DNA of 64,000 bases. Source: Tsuneonella flava. Its GTDB lineage: Bacteria; Pseudomonadota; Alphaproteobacteria; Sphingomonadales; Sphingomonadaceae. Location: assembly GCF_002870965.1 (NCBI RefSeq), contig NZ_PHSO01000001.1, positions 248,001 to 312,000 on the forward strand, written 5' to 3'. Both the position numbers and the translations under genes were made by a program. How positions within the stretch are numbered: the first letter of the stretch is position 1; the number at the start of each line of letters is the position of its first letter. Below the pieces are notes generated by a model. The model worked only from the letters and a program-made list of their open reading frames with translations. It was not told where the DNA came from and made no database searches. Of this stretch, positions 51,723 through 61,173 are shown piece after piece.

Positions 51723-54700
51723 ATGAACAACTCGCGTATTTCTGCCTGGAGCAGAAAGGGCCACCTATTTGCAGGTGCCGGTATCGCAGCGCTGATGCTG
51801 GTTTCCAGCCCGGCAGTCGCACAGGACGCCAGTGACGATTCGAACAGCGGCACCGCCGCGCAGGATAGCGCCGCTCGGGACAACGGATCCGCAATCGTCG
51901 TTACCGGTTCGCGTATTCAGCGCCCTGAACTCGTCGGACTTGAGCCCACTGTATCAATCGGTGAGACCTACCTCACTGACCGCAACCTCACCAATATCGC
52001 TGACGCGCTCAACGAACTTCCGCAGTTTCGGGGTAGCGTGACACCGAATGGTGCACAGTCAGGCTACGGCAGCGGCGTCAACTTCATCAACACGTATGGC
52101 CTTGGCTCGAACCGCACACTTACCTTGATCGACGGTAAGCGAGCTGTATCATCGAACCTTCCATCGCTCTTTGGACCTGGCTCGCCTGGCACACAGGTCG
52201 ACCTGAACATTATTCCGTCGATCCTGATCAAGCGCATCGATTCAGTGACCATCGGTGGGGCACCTGTTTATGGCTCCGACGCTATCGCAGGAACAGTGAA
52301 CATCATTCTTGATGACAACTATTCCGGCTTCAAGGCTCAAGCCACCAGTGGTCTTTCCGATCGAGGTGACAATTTCCGCTATAACGTCTCTGCCCTGGGC
52401 GGTATGGATTTCCTTGATGGGCGCGGACACCTGACCCTGGCAGCTTCATATGACAGCGTGAAAGGTGTGCGCGGCGTTGATCGCAAGCACATTCGGGACA
52501 ACCTTGGCTATCTCAACAATTGCACGAGCGGGACCCCTGATCCCGATGATGGCCGGGTAAATCCCAATATTGGCTGTAATACAAGCACTTCCGACGGGAT
52601 CCCGGCACGAGTTCTGTCGAAGAATCTGACTTCGCCTTACCTCTCATCTGGCGGGGTGGTTTTTGACGCCACTGGTGGAGGACTGGGTGCAACCGGCCTT
52701 CAGTTCGACAGTAACGGCAACCTTATTCCAGTGGCTCCGGGATCGCGTCTTACTGGTTTCTTCCAGTCTGGCGGTAACACGTATCAGACCTCTGATCAGA
52801 CTCAGGTTACCAGCGATGTGCGGCGCTTTAGCGCATATGCAGCAAGCACGTACGAACTGTCTTCAGCGGCGACAATTTATGCGAATGGCCTGTATTATAA
52901 TGCAGAAACGCATGAGCAAGGCAGCAATCCCACGTTCAACACTTGGGTGTTTGATCCTGACACAAGCGGCGGTTTGACATTTGATGTCGCCACGACACCT
53001 TTTCTCAACGACAGTGCACGCGCCGAACTTCTTGGCTTAGGCGTCGAAACACTCAATCTATCTCGCTCGAATGAAGACCTCTTCGACAACGGCGCTTTGA
53101 CAAAAACCGAACTCAAGCGCGGTGTTGTGGGCGTACGCGGTGACTTAGGCCGCGGCTTGAACTACGATGTGAGTTTCAACTACGGAACCGTTGAAATTCA
53201 GAATATCTCTCAGGAGATTAACCAACAGCGCTTTATTAACGCAGTTAGTGTGGAGCAGGGGCCAAACGGAGCTGTCTGTACAGTAAATCCAACTGTACCT
53301 GTGGCACCGGATCAGCCGGTTCAGCCTACCGCTGATCCAAACTGCCAGCCACTTAACCTGCTTGGCTATGGTGTAGCCAGTGCCGCAGGGCTCAACTACA
53401 TTCGCGAAACCGTTAACAATCCGGCATCGCTTGATCAGTGGGTTGTCAATGCCAACGTTGGTGGCAACTTGTTTGATACTTGGGCCGGCCCGATTGGTTT
53501 CAATGTGGGTTATGAGCACCGCAATGAGAAAGCCGCCTTTAATACGTCCAGCTTCACACAGAATGGCGGCGGGCGCAGCTCGGCGGTCGCGCCAACTGCA
53601 GGTAGCTACAATTTGGATGAAGTGTTCGGCGAAGTTCTTGTCCCACTTGTCTCGCCTGCTAACGATTTTCCCGTTATCTCCTCGGCGGAGGTTTTCGGTC
53701 GCGTGCGGTATGTTGACAACACTGTAAACGGTGGTTTCACAGCATTCGCTGCTGGAGGCAAGGTCGGACTATTCGATACACTTCAGTTCCGTGGTAACTT
53801 TACCCGCTCTTTCAGAGCGCCCTCGATTACCGAGTTGTATCTCCCACAGAGCCCGACCTTCGAGCGTCCGTCGGACTTGTGCACCGCGTCGGCGATCAAT
53901 GCCGGTCCTTCGCCGGATATTCGCAAGCGCAATTGCACTGCGTTCCTCCAAGCAACGAACAACGATCCGGCAACATACACATTGCTCGCCTCTCAGGCTT
54001 CGGTGGCTGGCATCAGTGGCGGCAATCCAAGTCTGGCCAACGAACAAGCTGATAGCTACACCTTTGGCGTAGTCTTCCAGCCGAAGTTCATTCCTGGCCT
54101 GACAGCAACAGCTGATTATGTGAATATCAAGATTAAGGATCCAATTGCCAATCTGACAACTGCGCAGATTGCGAGCGGCTGCTTTGACAATCCTGATTTT
54201 GATACAAGCAATCCGATCCAGGGGAACAACTTCTGTAAGCAACTGGGCTTCGGATCGGATGGTCAGATTCCAAACACCCCGACCGACCCCGCTGTTCGTT
54301 CTGGCTTCGTTAATGGTCAGAGCACAGAATTTGAAGGCATTACCGGTGTTCTTGACTACCGTACTCGCCTGTTCAACTTGCCCGGTGTTTTCGGGCTTGG
54401 TGCTAACGCCCTGTATGTGATGTATCGTTTGGTCGATAATACGGGTATTGCGCCAATTCGCAGCGATGGCCTGCTTGGTGATCCCAAGTTCTCTGCCCAA
54501 GGGAAGGTATCATATGACTCGGACAGCTGGGGCTTTGCCACTTTTGTGAATTTCACAGGTAAGCAACTGGCTTCACAGACCAACCGTGGGCCTAGCCCGA
54601 ACGACACTCGCGAATTCGATTCATATTCGGCATTTGCGACCTTCGATGCGAATATTTACTTCAAGACCGCAGATAACTTCCGGTTTAACGTGTCGGTAAC

Positions 54701-54809
54701 CAACATCGGAGACCGTATCGGACAGAGCTACTATGGATATATCATCCCGGCTTCTGTATCGGACGATATCGGACGTCGCATCAGCGTAGGAATCACGAAA
54801 GAATTCTGA
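51723..54809 (+). CDS. Large TonB-dependent receptor 2, 1028 aa
   Basis: Signal peptide ends ...LMLVSSPAVAQ. An Asp/Ser/Ala-rich spacer follows, then the plug (GSAIVVTGSRIQRPELVG; GLGSNRTLTLIDGKRAV; PSILIKRIDSVTIGGAPVYGSDAIAGTVNIIL) and a long barrel ending RRISVGITKEF. It has the same architecture as receptor 1 but is clearly divergent in the barrel, so the two likely take different ligands of one class. No STN domain. The ATG at 51723 fits the shared leader; an earlier in-frame ATG at 51702 falls directly after the hairpin. Ends with a strong terminator. Confidence 0.9.
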   Translation: MNNSRISAWSRKGHLFAGAGIAALMLVSSPAVAQDASDDSNSGTAAQDSAARDNGSAIVVTGSRIQRPELVGLEPTVSIGETYLTDRNLTNIADALNELPQFRGSVTPNGAQSGYGSGVNFINTYGLGSNRTLTLIDGKRAVSSNLPSLFGPGSPGTQVDLNIIPSILIKRIDSVTIGGAPVYGSDAIAGTVNIILDDNYSGFKAQATSGLSDRGDNFRYNVSALGGMDFLDGRGHLTLAASYDSVKGVRGVDRKHIRDNLGYLNNCTSGTPDPDDGRVNPNIGCNTSTSDGIPARVLSKNLTSPYLSSGGVVFDATGGGLGATGLQFDSNGNLIPVAPGSRLTGFFQSGGNTYQTSDQTQVTSDVRRFSAYAASTYELSSAATIYANGLYYNAETHEQGSNPTFNTWVFDPDTSGGLTFDVATTPFLNDSARAELLGLGVETLNLSRSNEDLFDNGALTKTELKRGVVGVRGDLGRGLNYDVSFNYGTVEIQNISQEINQQRFINAVSVEQGPNGAVCTVNPTVPVAPDQPVQPTADPNCQPLNLLGYGVASAAGLNYIRETVNNPASLDQWVVNANVGGNLFDTWAGPIGFNVGYEHRNEKAAFNTSSFTQNGGGRSSAVAPTAGSYNLDEVFGEVLVPLVSPANDFPVISSAEVFGRVRYVDNTVNGGFTAFAAGGKVGLFDTLQFRGNFTRSFRAPSITELYLPQSPTFERPSDLCTASAINAGPSPDIRKRNCTAFLQATNNDPATYTLLASQASVAGISGGNPSLANEQADSYTFGVVFQPKFIPGLTATADYVNIKIKDPIANLTTAQIASGCFDNPDFDTSNPIQGNNFCKQLGFGSDGQIPNTPTDPAVRSGFVNGQSTEFEGITGVLDYRTRLFNLPGVFGLGANALYVMYRLVDNTGIAPIRSDGLLGDPKFSAQGKVSYDSDSWGFATFVNFTGKQLASQTNRGPSPNDTREFDSYSAFATFDANIYFKTADNFRFNVSVTNIGDRIGQSYYGYIIPASVSDDIGRRISVGITKEF

Positions 54810-54835
54810 TTTAGAATCCGATTGCTACATAAAAG

Positions 54836-54864
54836 AAAGGGCCCCGGGAAACCGGGGCCCTTTT
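54836..54864 (+). terminator. Strong rho-independent terminator after receptor 2
   Basis: GGGCCCCGG (54839-54847) pairs with CCGGGGCCC (54852-54860) around a 4-base GAAA loop, flanked by AAA and TTTT. Textbook hairpin, able to serve the convergent clpB as well. Confidence 0.93.
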
Positions 54865-54905
54865 GTATTAGGTATGCTGTGCGGCAAGTGGTGTCGGTCC
54901 CCCCC

Positions 54906-57485
54906 TCACTCCACCGTCATCTTCAACTCGCCATCGCCTTCGTCGATCCGCACGGTGCTGCCGTCTGGCACATCGCCGCTGAGGATTTTCTCGGCCAGGG
55001 GGTCCTGGACATAGCGTTGCACGGCGCGTTTTAGCGGGCGGGCGCCATAGACCGGATCGTAGCCGACACGGCCCAGCCATTTGCGGGCCGCTTCGGTCAG
55101 GTCGAGGGTGATCTTGCGATCTTTCAGCAGCTTCTGAACCCGTGCGACCTGTATTTCGACGATCGGCGCCATGTGCTCCGTGCCCAGCCGGTGGAACAGG
55201 ATGATCTCGTCCAGCCGGTTGAGGAATTCGGGGCGGAAATGGGCGCGGACCACGTCCATCACCTGCGGTTCGACATCTTCCACCTTCTGATCGTCGGTCA
55301 TGTTCGACAGGTACTGGCTGCCCAGGTTGCTGGTCAGGATGATCAGCGTGTTGGAGAAGTCCACCACCCGGCCCTGCCCATCGGTCAGCCGCCCGTCATC
55401 GAGCACCTGTAGCAACACGTTGAACACATCGGTGTGTGCCTTCTCGACTTCGTCGAACAGCACGACCTGATAGGGGCGACGGCGCACGGCTTCGGTCAGC
55501 ACCCCGCCCTCTTCATAACCGACATAGCCCGGAGGGGCACCGATCAGGCGGGCGACGGCGTGCTTCTCCATGAATTCGCTCATGTCGATCCGCACCATCG
55601 CGCTGTCGTCGTCGAACAGGAACCCGGCCAATGCCTTGGTCAGTTCGGTCTTGCCGACCCCGGTCGGGCCAAGGAACAGAAAGCTGCCCAGTGGCCGGTT
55701 CGGATCTTGCAGACCAGCCCGTGCCCGTCGAACGGCCTTGGACACAGCCGCGACCGCCTGCTCCTGACCGATCACGCGCGTACCGATCAGCTCTTCCATC
55801 TTGAGGAGCTTATCGCGTTCGCCTTCCATCATCTTATCCACTGGCACACCGGTCCAGCGGCTGACGACCGAGGCGATATCGTCTTCGGTGACTTCTTCGC
55901 GCAGCAAAGCGTTCTGCGCCTGACCTTGCGCGGCCGCGAGTGCCTTCTCCAGTTCGGGAATGCGACCGTAGGATAGCTGCCCCGCCCTGGCGAGATCGCC
56001 TTCGCGCTGCGCCTGCTCCAGTTCGATGCGGGCCTGATCCAGCTCTTCCTTGATCTTGCTTTCCGCAGCGATCTTGTCACGTTCGTTCTGCCAGCGGGTC
56101 GTCAATTCGCTCGACTGCTGTTCCAGATTGGCCAGTTCCTCGCGCAGATAGGCGAGGCGGTCCTTCGACGCCTGATCGCTTTCCTTGCTGAGGGCCTGTT
56201 CCTCGATTTTGAGCTGGATGATCCGCCGGTCGAGGTTTTCGATTTCTTCCGGCTTGCTTTCCACTTCCATGCGGATGCGGCTTGCCGCTTCGTCCATCAG
56301 GTCGATTGCCTTGTCGGGCAGGAAACGGTCGGTGATATAGCGGTTGGAAAGCGTCGCGGCGGCAACGATCGCACCGTCGGTGATCCGCACACCGTGGTGC
56401 AGTTCGTAACGATCCTTCAATCCGCGCAGAATGCTGATGGTATCTTCCACCGTCGGCTCGCCCACGAACACCGGCTGGAACCGGCGCTGCAGAGCGGCGT
56501 CCTTTTCGACGTATTTCTGATATTCGTCGAGCGTGGTGGCACCGATACAGTGCAGTTCGCCACGTGCGAGAGCAGGCTTGAGCAGGTTGCCTGCATCCAT
56601 GCTGCCTTCGCTGGCACCTGCCCCGATCAGGGTGTGCATCTCGTCGATGAACAGGATGATTTCACCGTTCGCGCCTTTGACTTCGTCGAGCACGGCCTTG
56701 AGCCGTTCTTCGAATTCGCCGCGATATTTTGCGCCCGCAATCAGCGAACCCATGTCGAGCGCCATCAGCTTGCGATCTTTCAGGCTATCGGGCACGTCGC
56801 CATTGGCGATACGCAGCGCCAGTCCTTCGGCAATCGCGGTTTTACCGACGCCGGGTTCACCGATCAGCACAGGATTGTTCTTCGTCCGCCGAGCGAGAAT
56901 CTGCACCGTGCGGCGGATTTCCTCGTCACGGCCGATCACAGGGTCGAGCTTGCCCGAACGCGCCGCTTCGGTCAGATCGCGCGCATATTTGCTCATCGCA
57001 TCATAGGCATCTTCCGCCCCGGCGGAATGCGCCTGACGGCCGCCGCGCAGTTCGGTAATCGCTGCCTCAAGAGCCTGCGGGGTAACATTGGCCGCCTTCA
57101 GCGCCTGCCCCGCATTGCTGGTCGTCGCCAGCGTCAGCGCCAGCAGCAGGCGTTCGACAGTCACATAGCTGTCGCCGCTCTTGGTCGCTGCCTGTTCGGC
57201 CTGATCGAGCACGCGCACACTGTCGTTATCGAGGCCGGGAGTCGATTGGGCGCCGGAACCGGACACTGCAGCGATCTTGCCCAGTGCCTTGTCCACTTCC
57301 TGCACCGCGATGGCCGGATTGCCCCCGGCGCGGGTTATGAGGCCTGCCGCCATACCTTCGCTGTCTTCCAGCAACGCCTTCAGCAGGTGATCGGGGGTAA
57401 TCCGCTGATGGTTCATGCGGATGGCTACGGTCTGCGCGCTCTGGATAAAGCCCTTGGCGCGATCGGTGAATTTTTCGAGGTTCAT
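54906..57485 (-). CDS. clpB: ATP-dependent chaperone ClpB, 859 aa
   Basis: Full-length disaggregase. It has the N-domain ([21 protein letters not shown]), first AAA+ domain with [15 protein letters not shown], a coiled-coil middle domain (about 400-530) and second AAA+ domain with [15 protein letters not shown] and DEVEKAH. Known role: extraction of proteins from aggregates with DnaK after heat stress. A heat-shock-like promoter lies at 57513-57540, and GGGACAG precedes the ATG. Confidence 0.97.
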   Translation of the reverse strand: MNLEKFTDRAKGFIQSAQTVAIRMNHQRITPDHLLKALLEDSEGMAAGLITRAGGNPAIAVQEVDKALGKIAAVSGSGAQSTPGLDNDSVRVLDQAEQAATKSGDSYVTVERLLLALTLATTSNAGQALKAANVTPQALEAAITELRGGRQAHSAGAEDAYDAMSKYARDLTEAARSGKLDPVIGRDEEIRRTVQILARRTKNNPVLIGEPGVGKTAIAEGLALRIANGDVPDSLKDRKLMALDMGSLIAGAKYRGEFEERLKAVLDEVKGANGEIILFIDEMHTLIGAGASEGSMDAGNLLKPALARGELHCIGATTLDEYQKYVEKDAALQRRFQPVFVGEPTVEDTISILRGLKDRYELHHGVRITDGAIVAAATLSNRYITDRFLPDKAIDLMDEAASRIRMEVESKPEEIENLDRRIIQLKIEEQALSKESDQASKDRLAYLREELANLEQQSSELTTRWQNERDKIAAESKIKEELDQARIELEQAQREGDLARAGQLSYGRIPELEKALAAAQGQAQNALLREEVTEDDIASVVSRWTGVPVDKMMEGERDKLLKMEELIGTRVIGQEQAVAAVSKAVRRARAGLQDPNRPLGSFLFLGPTGVGKTELTKALAGFLFDDDSAMVRIDMSEFMEKHAVARLIGAPPGYVGYEEGGVLTEAVRRRPYQVVLFDEVEKAHTDVFNVLLQVLDDGRLTDGQGRVVDFSNTLIILTSNLGSQYLSNMTDDQKVEDVEPQVMDVVRAHFRPEFLNRLDEIILFHRLGTEHMAPIVEIQVARVQKLLKDRKITLDLTEAARKWLGRVGYDPVYGARPLKRAVQRYVQDPLAEKILSGDVPDGSTVRIDEGDGELKMTVE

Positions 57486-57512
57486 TGTCTGTCCCTGTTC
57501 CTTTCAGACCAC

Positions 57513-57540
57513 AGATAGTGTTGCGTAATGGCAACACAAG
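57513..57540 (-). promoter_or_regulatory. Heat-shock (RpoH-type) promoter candidate of clpB
   Basis: On the minus strand CTTGTG (57540-57535) is followed after 16 bases by CTATCT (57518-57513), about 28 bases before the clpB ATG. This fits the alphaproteobacterial sigma-32 pattern of CTTG...CxTATxT. The spacer contains an inverted repeat GTGTTGC-N6-GCAACAC (57518-57537). Confidence 0.45.
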
Positions 57541-57775
57541 GCCGCCGCCGCGGTATTTTTCGGTAGCGGTGTGTTGTTTGACTAGGTGGGTGATCTGGCA
57601 TGAGCGCGCAAGGGCCGACACGCTACGACCTCACCAAACCGGCGATGCGCGGATCATGGTGTTATCTCACGACGCCTGCACTCTGCCGTATGCCGTTCGT
57701 CGAAAAGGCGTGACGGGCCGCCTATGGCGAGATAGTTTCACACGCAGCTATATTCACAAGCTAAGAGGACTATTC

Positions 57776-60715
57776 ATGAAGCTCCGCATCGCCCGCAAAT
57801 GGGCTGCGACCAGTATGGTCGCGCTATCGCTCGCAACTCTTTCGGCAATCCCGGCACAGGCCGCACCTGCCTCTCAACAGTCTGCGATGGCCAGCGCGCC
57901 CGCTCCGGCCCCGGTGTCGGAACTGATCGATGCGGTGTCGATCCCCTATGAGCAATTCAAGCTCGATAACGGATTGACCGTACTGGTTCACACCGACCGC
58001 TCTGCCCCGGTGGTCGCGGTATCGGTGTGGTATGGCGTCGGCTCCAAGAACGAGCCGAAGGGCAAGACGGGCTTCGCGCACTTGTTCGAACACCTGATGT
58101 TCAACGGCAGCGAGCATTCGCCGGGCGATTTCTTCGAACCGCTGCAACAGGTCGGCGCGACAGATTTCAACGGCACCACCTGGTTCGATCGTACCAACTA
58201 TTTCGAAACTGTGCCGTCCGCCGCGCTTGATACGGCGCTGTTTCTGGAAAGCGATCGCATGGGCTACCTGCTCGGCGCGGTTACGCAGGAAAAGCTCGAT
58301 AACCAGATCGGCGTGGTCCAGAACGAGAAGCGGCAGGGCGATAACCAGCCATACGGACTGGTCGAATACGAACAGCTCGAAAACCTCTATCCGGTTGGCC
58401 ATCCCTACCACCATTCGACCATTGGTTCGATGAAGGATCTGTCGGGCGCCACGCTTGACGATGTGAAGAACTGGTTCACCGATCACTATGGCCCGAACAA
58501 CGCCATTCTCGTGCTGGCGGGCGATATCGACCTCGCCACTGCGAAGCAGAAAGTGACCAAATGGTTCGGCGCCATCCCCGCCGGGCCTAAAGTCGCTCCG
58601 GTCAGCGCCCCGGTTCCGACCCTGCCCGCACCGCTGACCAAGACAATTTACGACAAAGTCGCCACGCCGCGCGTCTATCGCATGTGGGCGGTGCCGGGGC
58701 TTGATAACCCCGACTACATCCCGCTGGCGATGGGCGCGACCGTGCTGGGCGGCCTCGCCAGTTCGCGGCTGGATAACGCGCTCGTCCGTCAGCAGAAAGT
58801 CGCTGTAAGCGTTTCGGCCAGCGCCGATATCTTCGCGCAGGCCGGGCAATTCGTGATCTTTGCCGATGCCAAACCGGGTGTAAGCGAAGAAGAACTAGGC
58901 AAAGCGCTCGACGCGGAAATCGCCAAATTCGTTGCCGAAGGGCCGACAGCAGACGAACTGCAACGCGCCAGCACTGTCTATGCCGCAGGACAGATCCGCG
59001 GACTGGATTCGCTGGGTGGCTTCAACGGCAAGGCGCCGACACTGGCTCAGGGCCTGCTCTACAACGGCGATCCGAAGCACTACAAAGCCGAGCTGGAAAC
59101 GGCCGCTGCGATGACACCGGCGAAGGTTAAGGCAGTGACCGCCGAATATCTCTCGCGCCCTGCGTTCCAGCTCACCGTTACACCGGGCGAACGCAAGGAA
59201 GGCGGCGAAGATCGTGGCGGATGGGGTGCTGCCCCGATAGCGGCTGCGACCGATGGCACTGTGGGCGGCAAAGGCGCGCCAGCGCGCCATCCTGCCTACT
59301 ACATGGCCCCCGGCAGCGAAGCAGGTGCCACGTTCGCCACTGCCGCGGACCGTGCGAAAGTGCCCGAAATCGGCACGATCAAGCCGCTTAAATTCCCGAA
59401 GATCGAACGCGCAAAGCTGGCTAACGGGATGGAAGTCTATTTCGCGCGGCGCGATTCCGTGCCCACCGTTAGCGTGAAGATCGATTTCGATGCGGGGTAT
59501 GCCGCCGATCCACGCAATAAGCTGGGCCTGCAATCGCTGATGCTGCGGACCATGAACGAAGGCACAACCGATCTCGATTCGCAGGAACTGGCCATTGCCA
59601 AGGAACGGCTGGGCGCATCGCTCGGCGGTTATGCCAGCCTCGATGAAACCAGCTTCGGGCTGGACGCACTGGTGCCGAATTTCGCTGCGTCGCTCGACCT
59701 GATGTCGGATTATATTCGCCACCCGGCATTCGATAACGATGCACTGGAACGGGCACGCACACAGCAGCTTACCCGTATCAAGAACGAGATGAACAACCCC
59801 GGCGCCATCGCGCAGCGGGCGCTGTTCCCCACGCTGTTCGGCAGCCACCCGTATGGCATCGCGCCCAGCGGCACCGGCGACGCAGACGTTGTCGCCAAGC
59901 TGACCAGGGCCGATCTGGAGCAGTTCCACGATACATGGCTGCGCCCCGACCGCGCCAAAGTGTTTGTCGTGGGCGATACGACGCTGGCTGAAGTAACCAA
60001 GCTGCTCGATGCCAGCTTCGGCGACTGGAAAAACCCCGCCGGTCCCGCACCGAAGAAGGATTTTTCCGCTGCCATCCCGACCCAGCAGAGCCGCGTGATT
60101 CTGATCGATCGCCCGTCTTCGCCGCAGTCGGTGATCTATGCCGGTCGGGTTCTGCCGCATAAGGGTAGCGACGATCTGATCGTGCTCGAATCCGCCAACG
60201 AAGTGTTCGGTGGCAGCTTCCTCAGCCGGATCAACATGAACCTGCGCGAGACGAAGGGCTGGTCCTATGGGGTCCGTAGCTCGATCGTGGAACCGGATGA
60301 TCGGACCACTTTCACCATCTACGCCCCGGTTCAGGCGGACAAGACCGGCGATTCTATCGTCGAACTGCGTAAAGACCTCGATGCCTACACCACAGGCGGT
60401 AAAGGCGTGACGCAGGAAGAGCTGGTTCGTCTGGTGAACGGCAACGTTCGCGAACTGCCTGGCCGTTTCGCCACATCGGGCGGCGTGTTGAACGGAATGG
60501 TCAACATCGTCGAGAACAAGCGCCCCGACAACTATTACGAAACGCTCGGCGCGAAATACACCGCACTCACCGCAGACCAGCTCGACAAGGCCGCTCTGGC
60601 CGATCTGAAGGGTAGCGATCTGGTGTTCGTCGTGGTTGGCGATGCCAAAGTTGTCGAACCGCAGCTCAAGCAGATTGGCCTGCCGGTTGAAGTACGAAAG
60701 GCAGATAGCGAGTAA
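57776..60715 (+). CDS. Two-domain M16 family zinc peptidase, 979 aa
   Basis: Secreted pitrilysin-family protein. The signal peptide ends near IPAQAA. The first M16 unit has the inverted zinc motif HLFEHLMF (HxxEH, about residue 101) and the distal NEKRQ. The second unit (about 540-979) has lost HxxEH and keeps only the fold, as in known two-part M16 enzymes. I chose the ATG at 57776 because of the signal peptide and the AAGAGGAC upstream; the frame is open back to 57485, with no ribosome site. Its periplasmic role is probably degradation of small peptides or misfolded proteins. Confidence 0.9.
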   Translation: MKLRIARKWAATSMVALSLATLSAIPAQAAPASQQSAMASAPAPAPVSELIDAVSIPYEQFKLDNGLTVLVHTDRSAPVVAVSVWYGVGSKNEPKGKTGFAHLFEHLMFNGSEHSPGDFFEPLQQVGATDFNGTTWFDRTNYFETVPSAALDTALFLESDRMGYLLGAVTQEKLDNQIGVVQNEKRQGDNQPYGLVEYEQLENLYPVGHPYHHSTIGSMKDLSGATLDDVKNWFTDHYGPNNAILVLAGDIDLATAKQKVTKWFGAIPAGPKVAPVSAPVPTLPAPLTKTIYDKVATPRVYRMWAVPGLDNPDYIPLAMGATVLGGLASSRLDNALVRQQKVAVSVSASADIFAQAGQFVIFADAKPGVSEEELGKALDAEIAKFVAEGPTADELQRASTVYAAGQIRGLDSLGGFNGKAPTLAQGLLYNGDPKHYKAELETAAAMTPAKVKAVTAEYLSRPAFQLTVTPGERKEGGEDRGGWGAAPIAAATDGTVGGKGAPARHPAYYMAPGSEAGATFATAADRAKVPEIGTIKPLKFPKIERAKLANGMEVYFARRDSVPTVSVKIDFDAGYAADPRNKLGLQSLMLRTMNEGTTDLDSQELAIAKERLGASLGGYASLDETSFGLDALVPNFAASLDLMSDYIRHPAFDNDALERARTQQLTRIKNEMNNPGAIAQRALFPTLFGSHPYGIAPSGTGDADVVAKLTRADLEQFHDTWLRPDRAKVFVVGDTTLAEVTKLLDASFGDWKNPAGPAPKKDFSAAIPTQQSRVILIDRPSSPQSVIYAGRVLPHKGSDDLIVLESANEVFGGSFLSRINMNLRETKGWSYGVRSSIVEPDDRTTFTIYAPVQADKTGDSIVELRKDLDAYTTGGKGVTQEELVRLVNGNVRELPGRFATSGGVLNGMVNIVENKRPDNYYETLGAKYTALTADQLDKAALADLKGSDLVFVVVGDAKVVEPQLKQIGLPVEVRKADSE

Positions 60716-60727
60716 GCTAGTGTTGAC

Positions 60728-60770
60728 AGCAGTGTCAGTAACGGCAATTGATTGTCCCACTGACACTGCT
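60728..60770 (+). repeat. 12-bp inverted repeat between M16 peptidase and small protein
   Basis: AGCAGTGTCAGT (60728-60739) and ACTGACACTGCT (60759-60770) are perfect inverse copies around 19 bases. The left arm overlaps a smaller TGACA-GCAG-TGTCA repeat and a TTGACA. There is no T-run, so it is not a normal terminator. It may be an operator or an mRNA processing site. Confidence 0.5.
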
Positions 60771-60791
60771 GCACTCAAGAGGAGAAGAAAT

Positions 60792-61097
60792 ATGTCCGTA
60801 GGCGGAGCTTACGATTGCGTGACCAAGACCCCGATGGGCGATCAGAAGAGCGTGTTCACTGTCGTGCCGAGCGACGATGGCACCACCTTCACCGGCCAGA
60901 ACGCCGGCGCGATGGGTACGATGGACGTTCAGGACGGTAAGATCGACGGTAACACGTTGACCTGGACCATGAACATGACCGTGCCGATGCCGATGAAGCT
61001 TGAAGCCACCGCGACTGTGGATGGCGACGCACTGACCGGCGAAGTGAAGGCCGGGGCGTTCGGTTCGATGGCCATGACTGGCCAGCGCCAGGGCTGA
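60792..61097 (+). CDS. Small hypothetical protein, 101 aa
   Basis: Starts MSVGGAYDCVTKTPMGDQKS with a good ribosome site (AGAGGAG). The rest is an all-beta, Thr/Met-rich lipocalin-like pattern: VFTVVPSDDGTTFTG, VQDGKIDGNTLTWTMNM, MKLEATATVDGDALTGEVKAG. No signal peptide. I recognise no named family; similar short beta-proteins accompany fatty-acid or steroid genes in sphingomonads, but this is only a resemblance. It follows the M16 gene and ends at a strong terminator. Confidence 0.75.
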   Translation: MSVGGAYDCVTKTPMGDQKSVFTVVPSDDGTTFTGQNAGAMGTMDVQDGKIDGNTLTWTMNMTVPMPMKLEATATVDGDALTGEVKAGAFGSMAMTGQRQG

Positions 61098-61120
61098 TCG
61101 CAGACGCGAAATCACCGAAG

Positions 61121-61153
61121 GGGGCGTCGGGAGCGATCCCGGCGCCCTTTTTT
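61121..61153 (+). terminator. Terminator after the small beta-protein gene
   Basis: GGGCGTCGGG (61122-61131) pairs with CCCGGCGCCC (61138-61147) with one mismatch, followed by six T. Confidence 0.88.
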
Positions 61154-61173
61154 CGTGTCATGTGTATTTCGTG

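Noticed and set aside
58895-60778. Open minus-strand frame of over 600 codons opposite the M16 peptidase
   Set aside because: It lies wholly inside a well-supported gene, is rich in Arg/Ala/Gly/His with no motif or ribosome site, and is the expected mirror of GC-rich codons.
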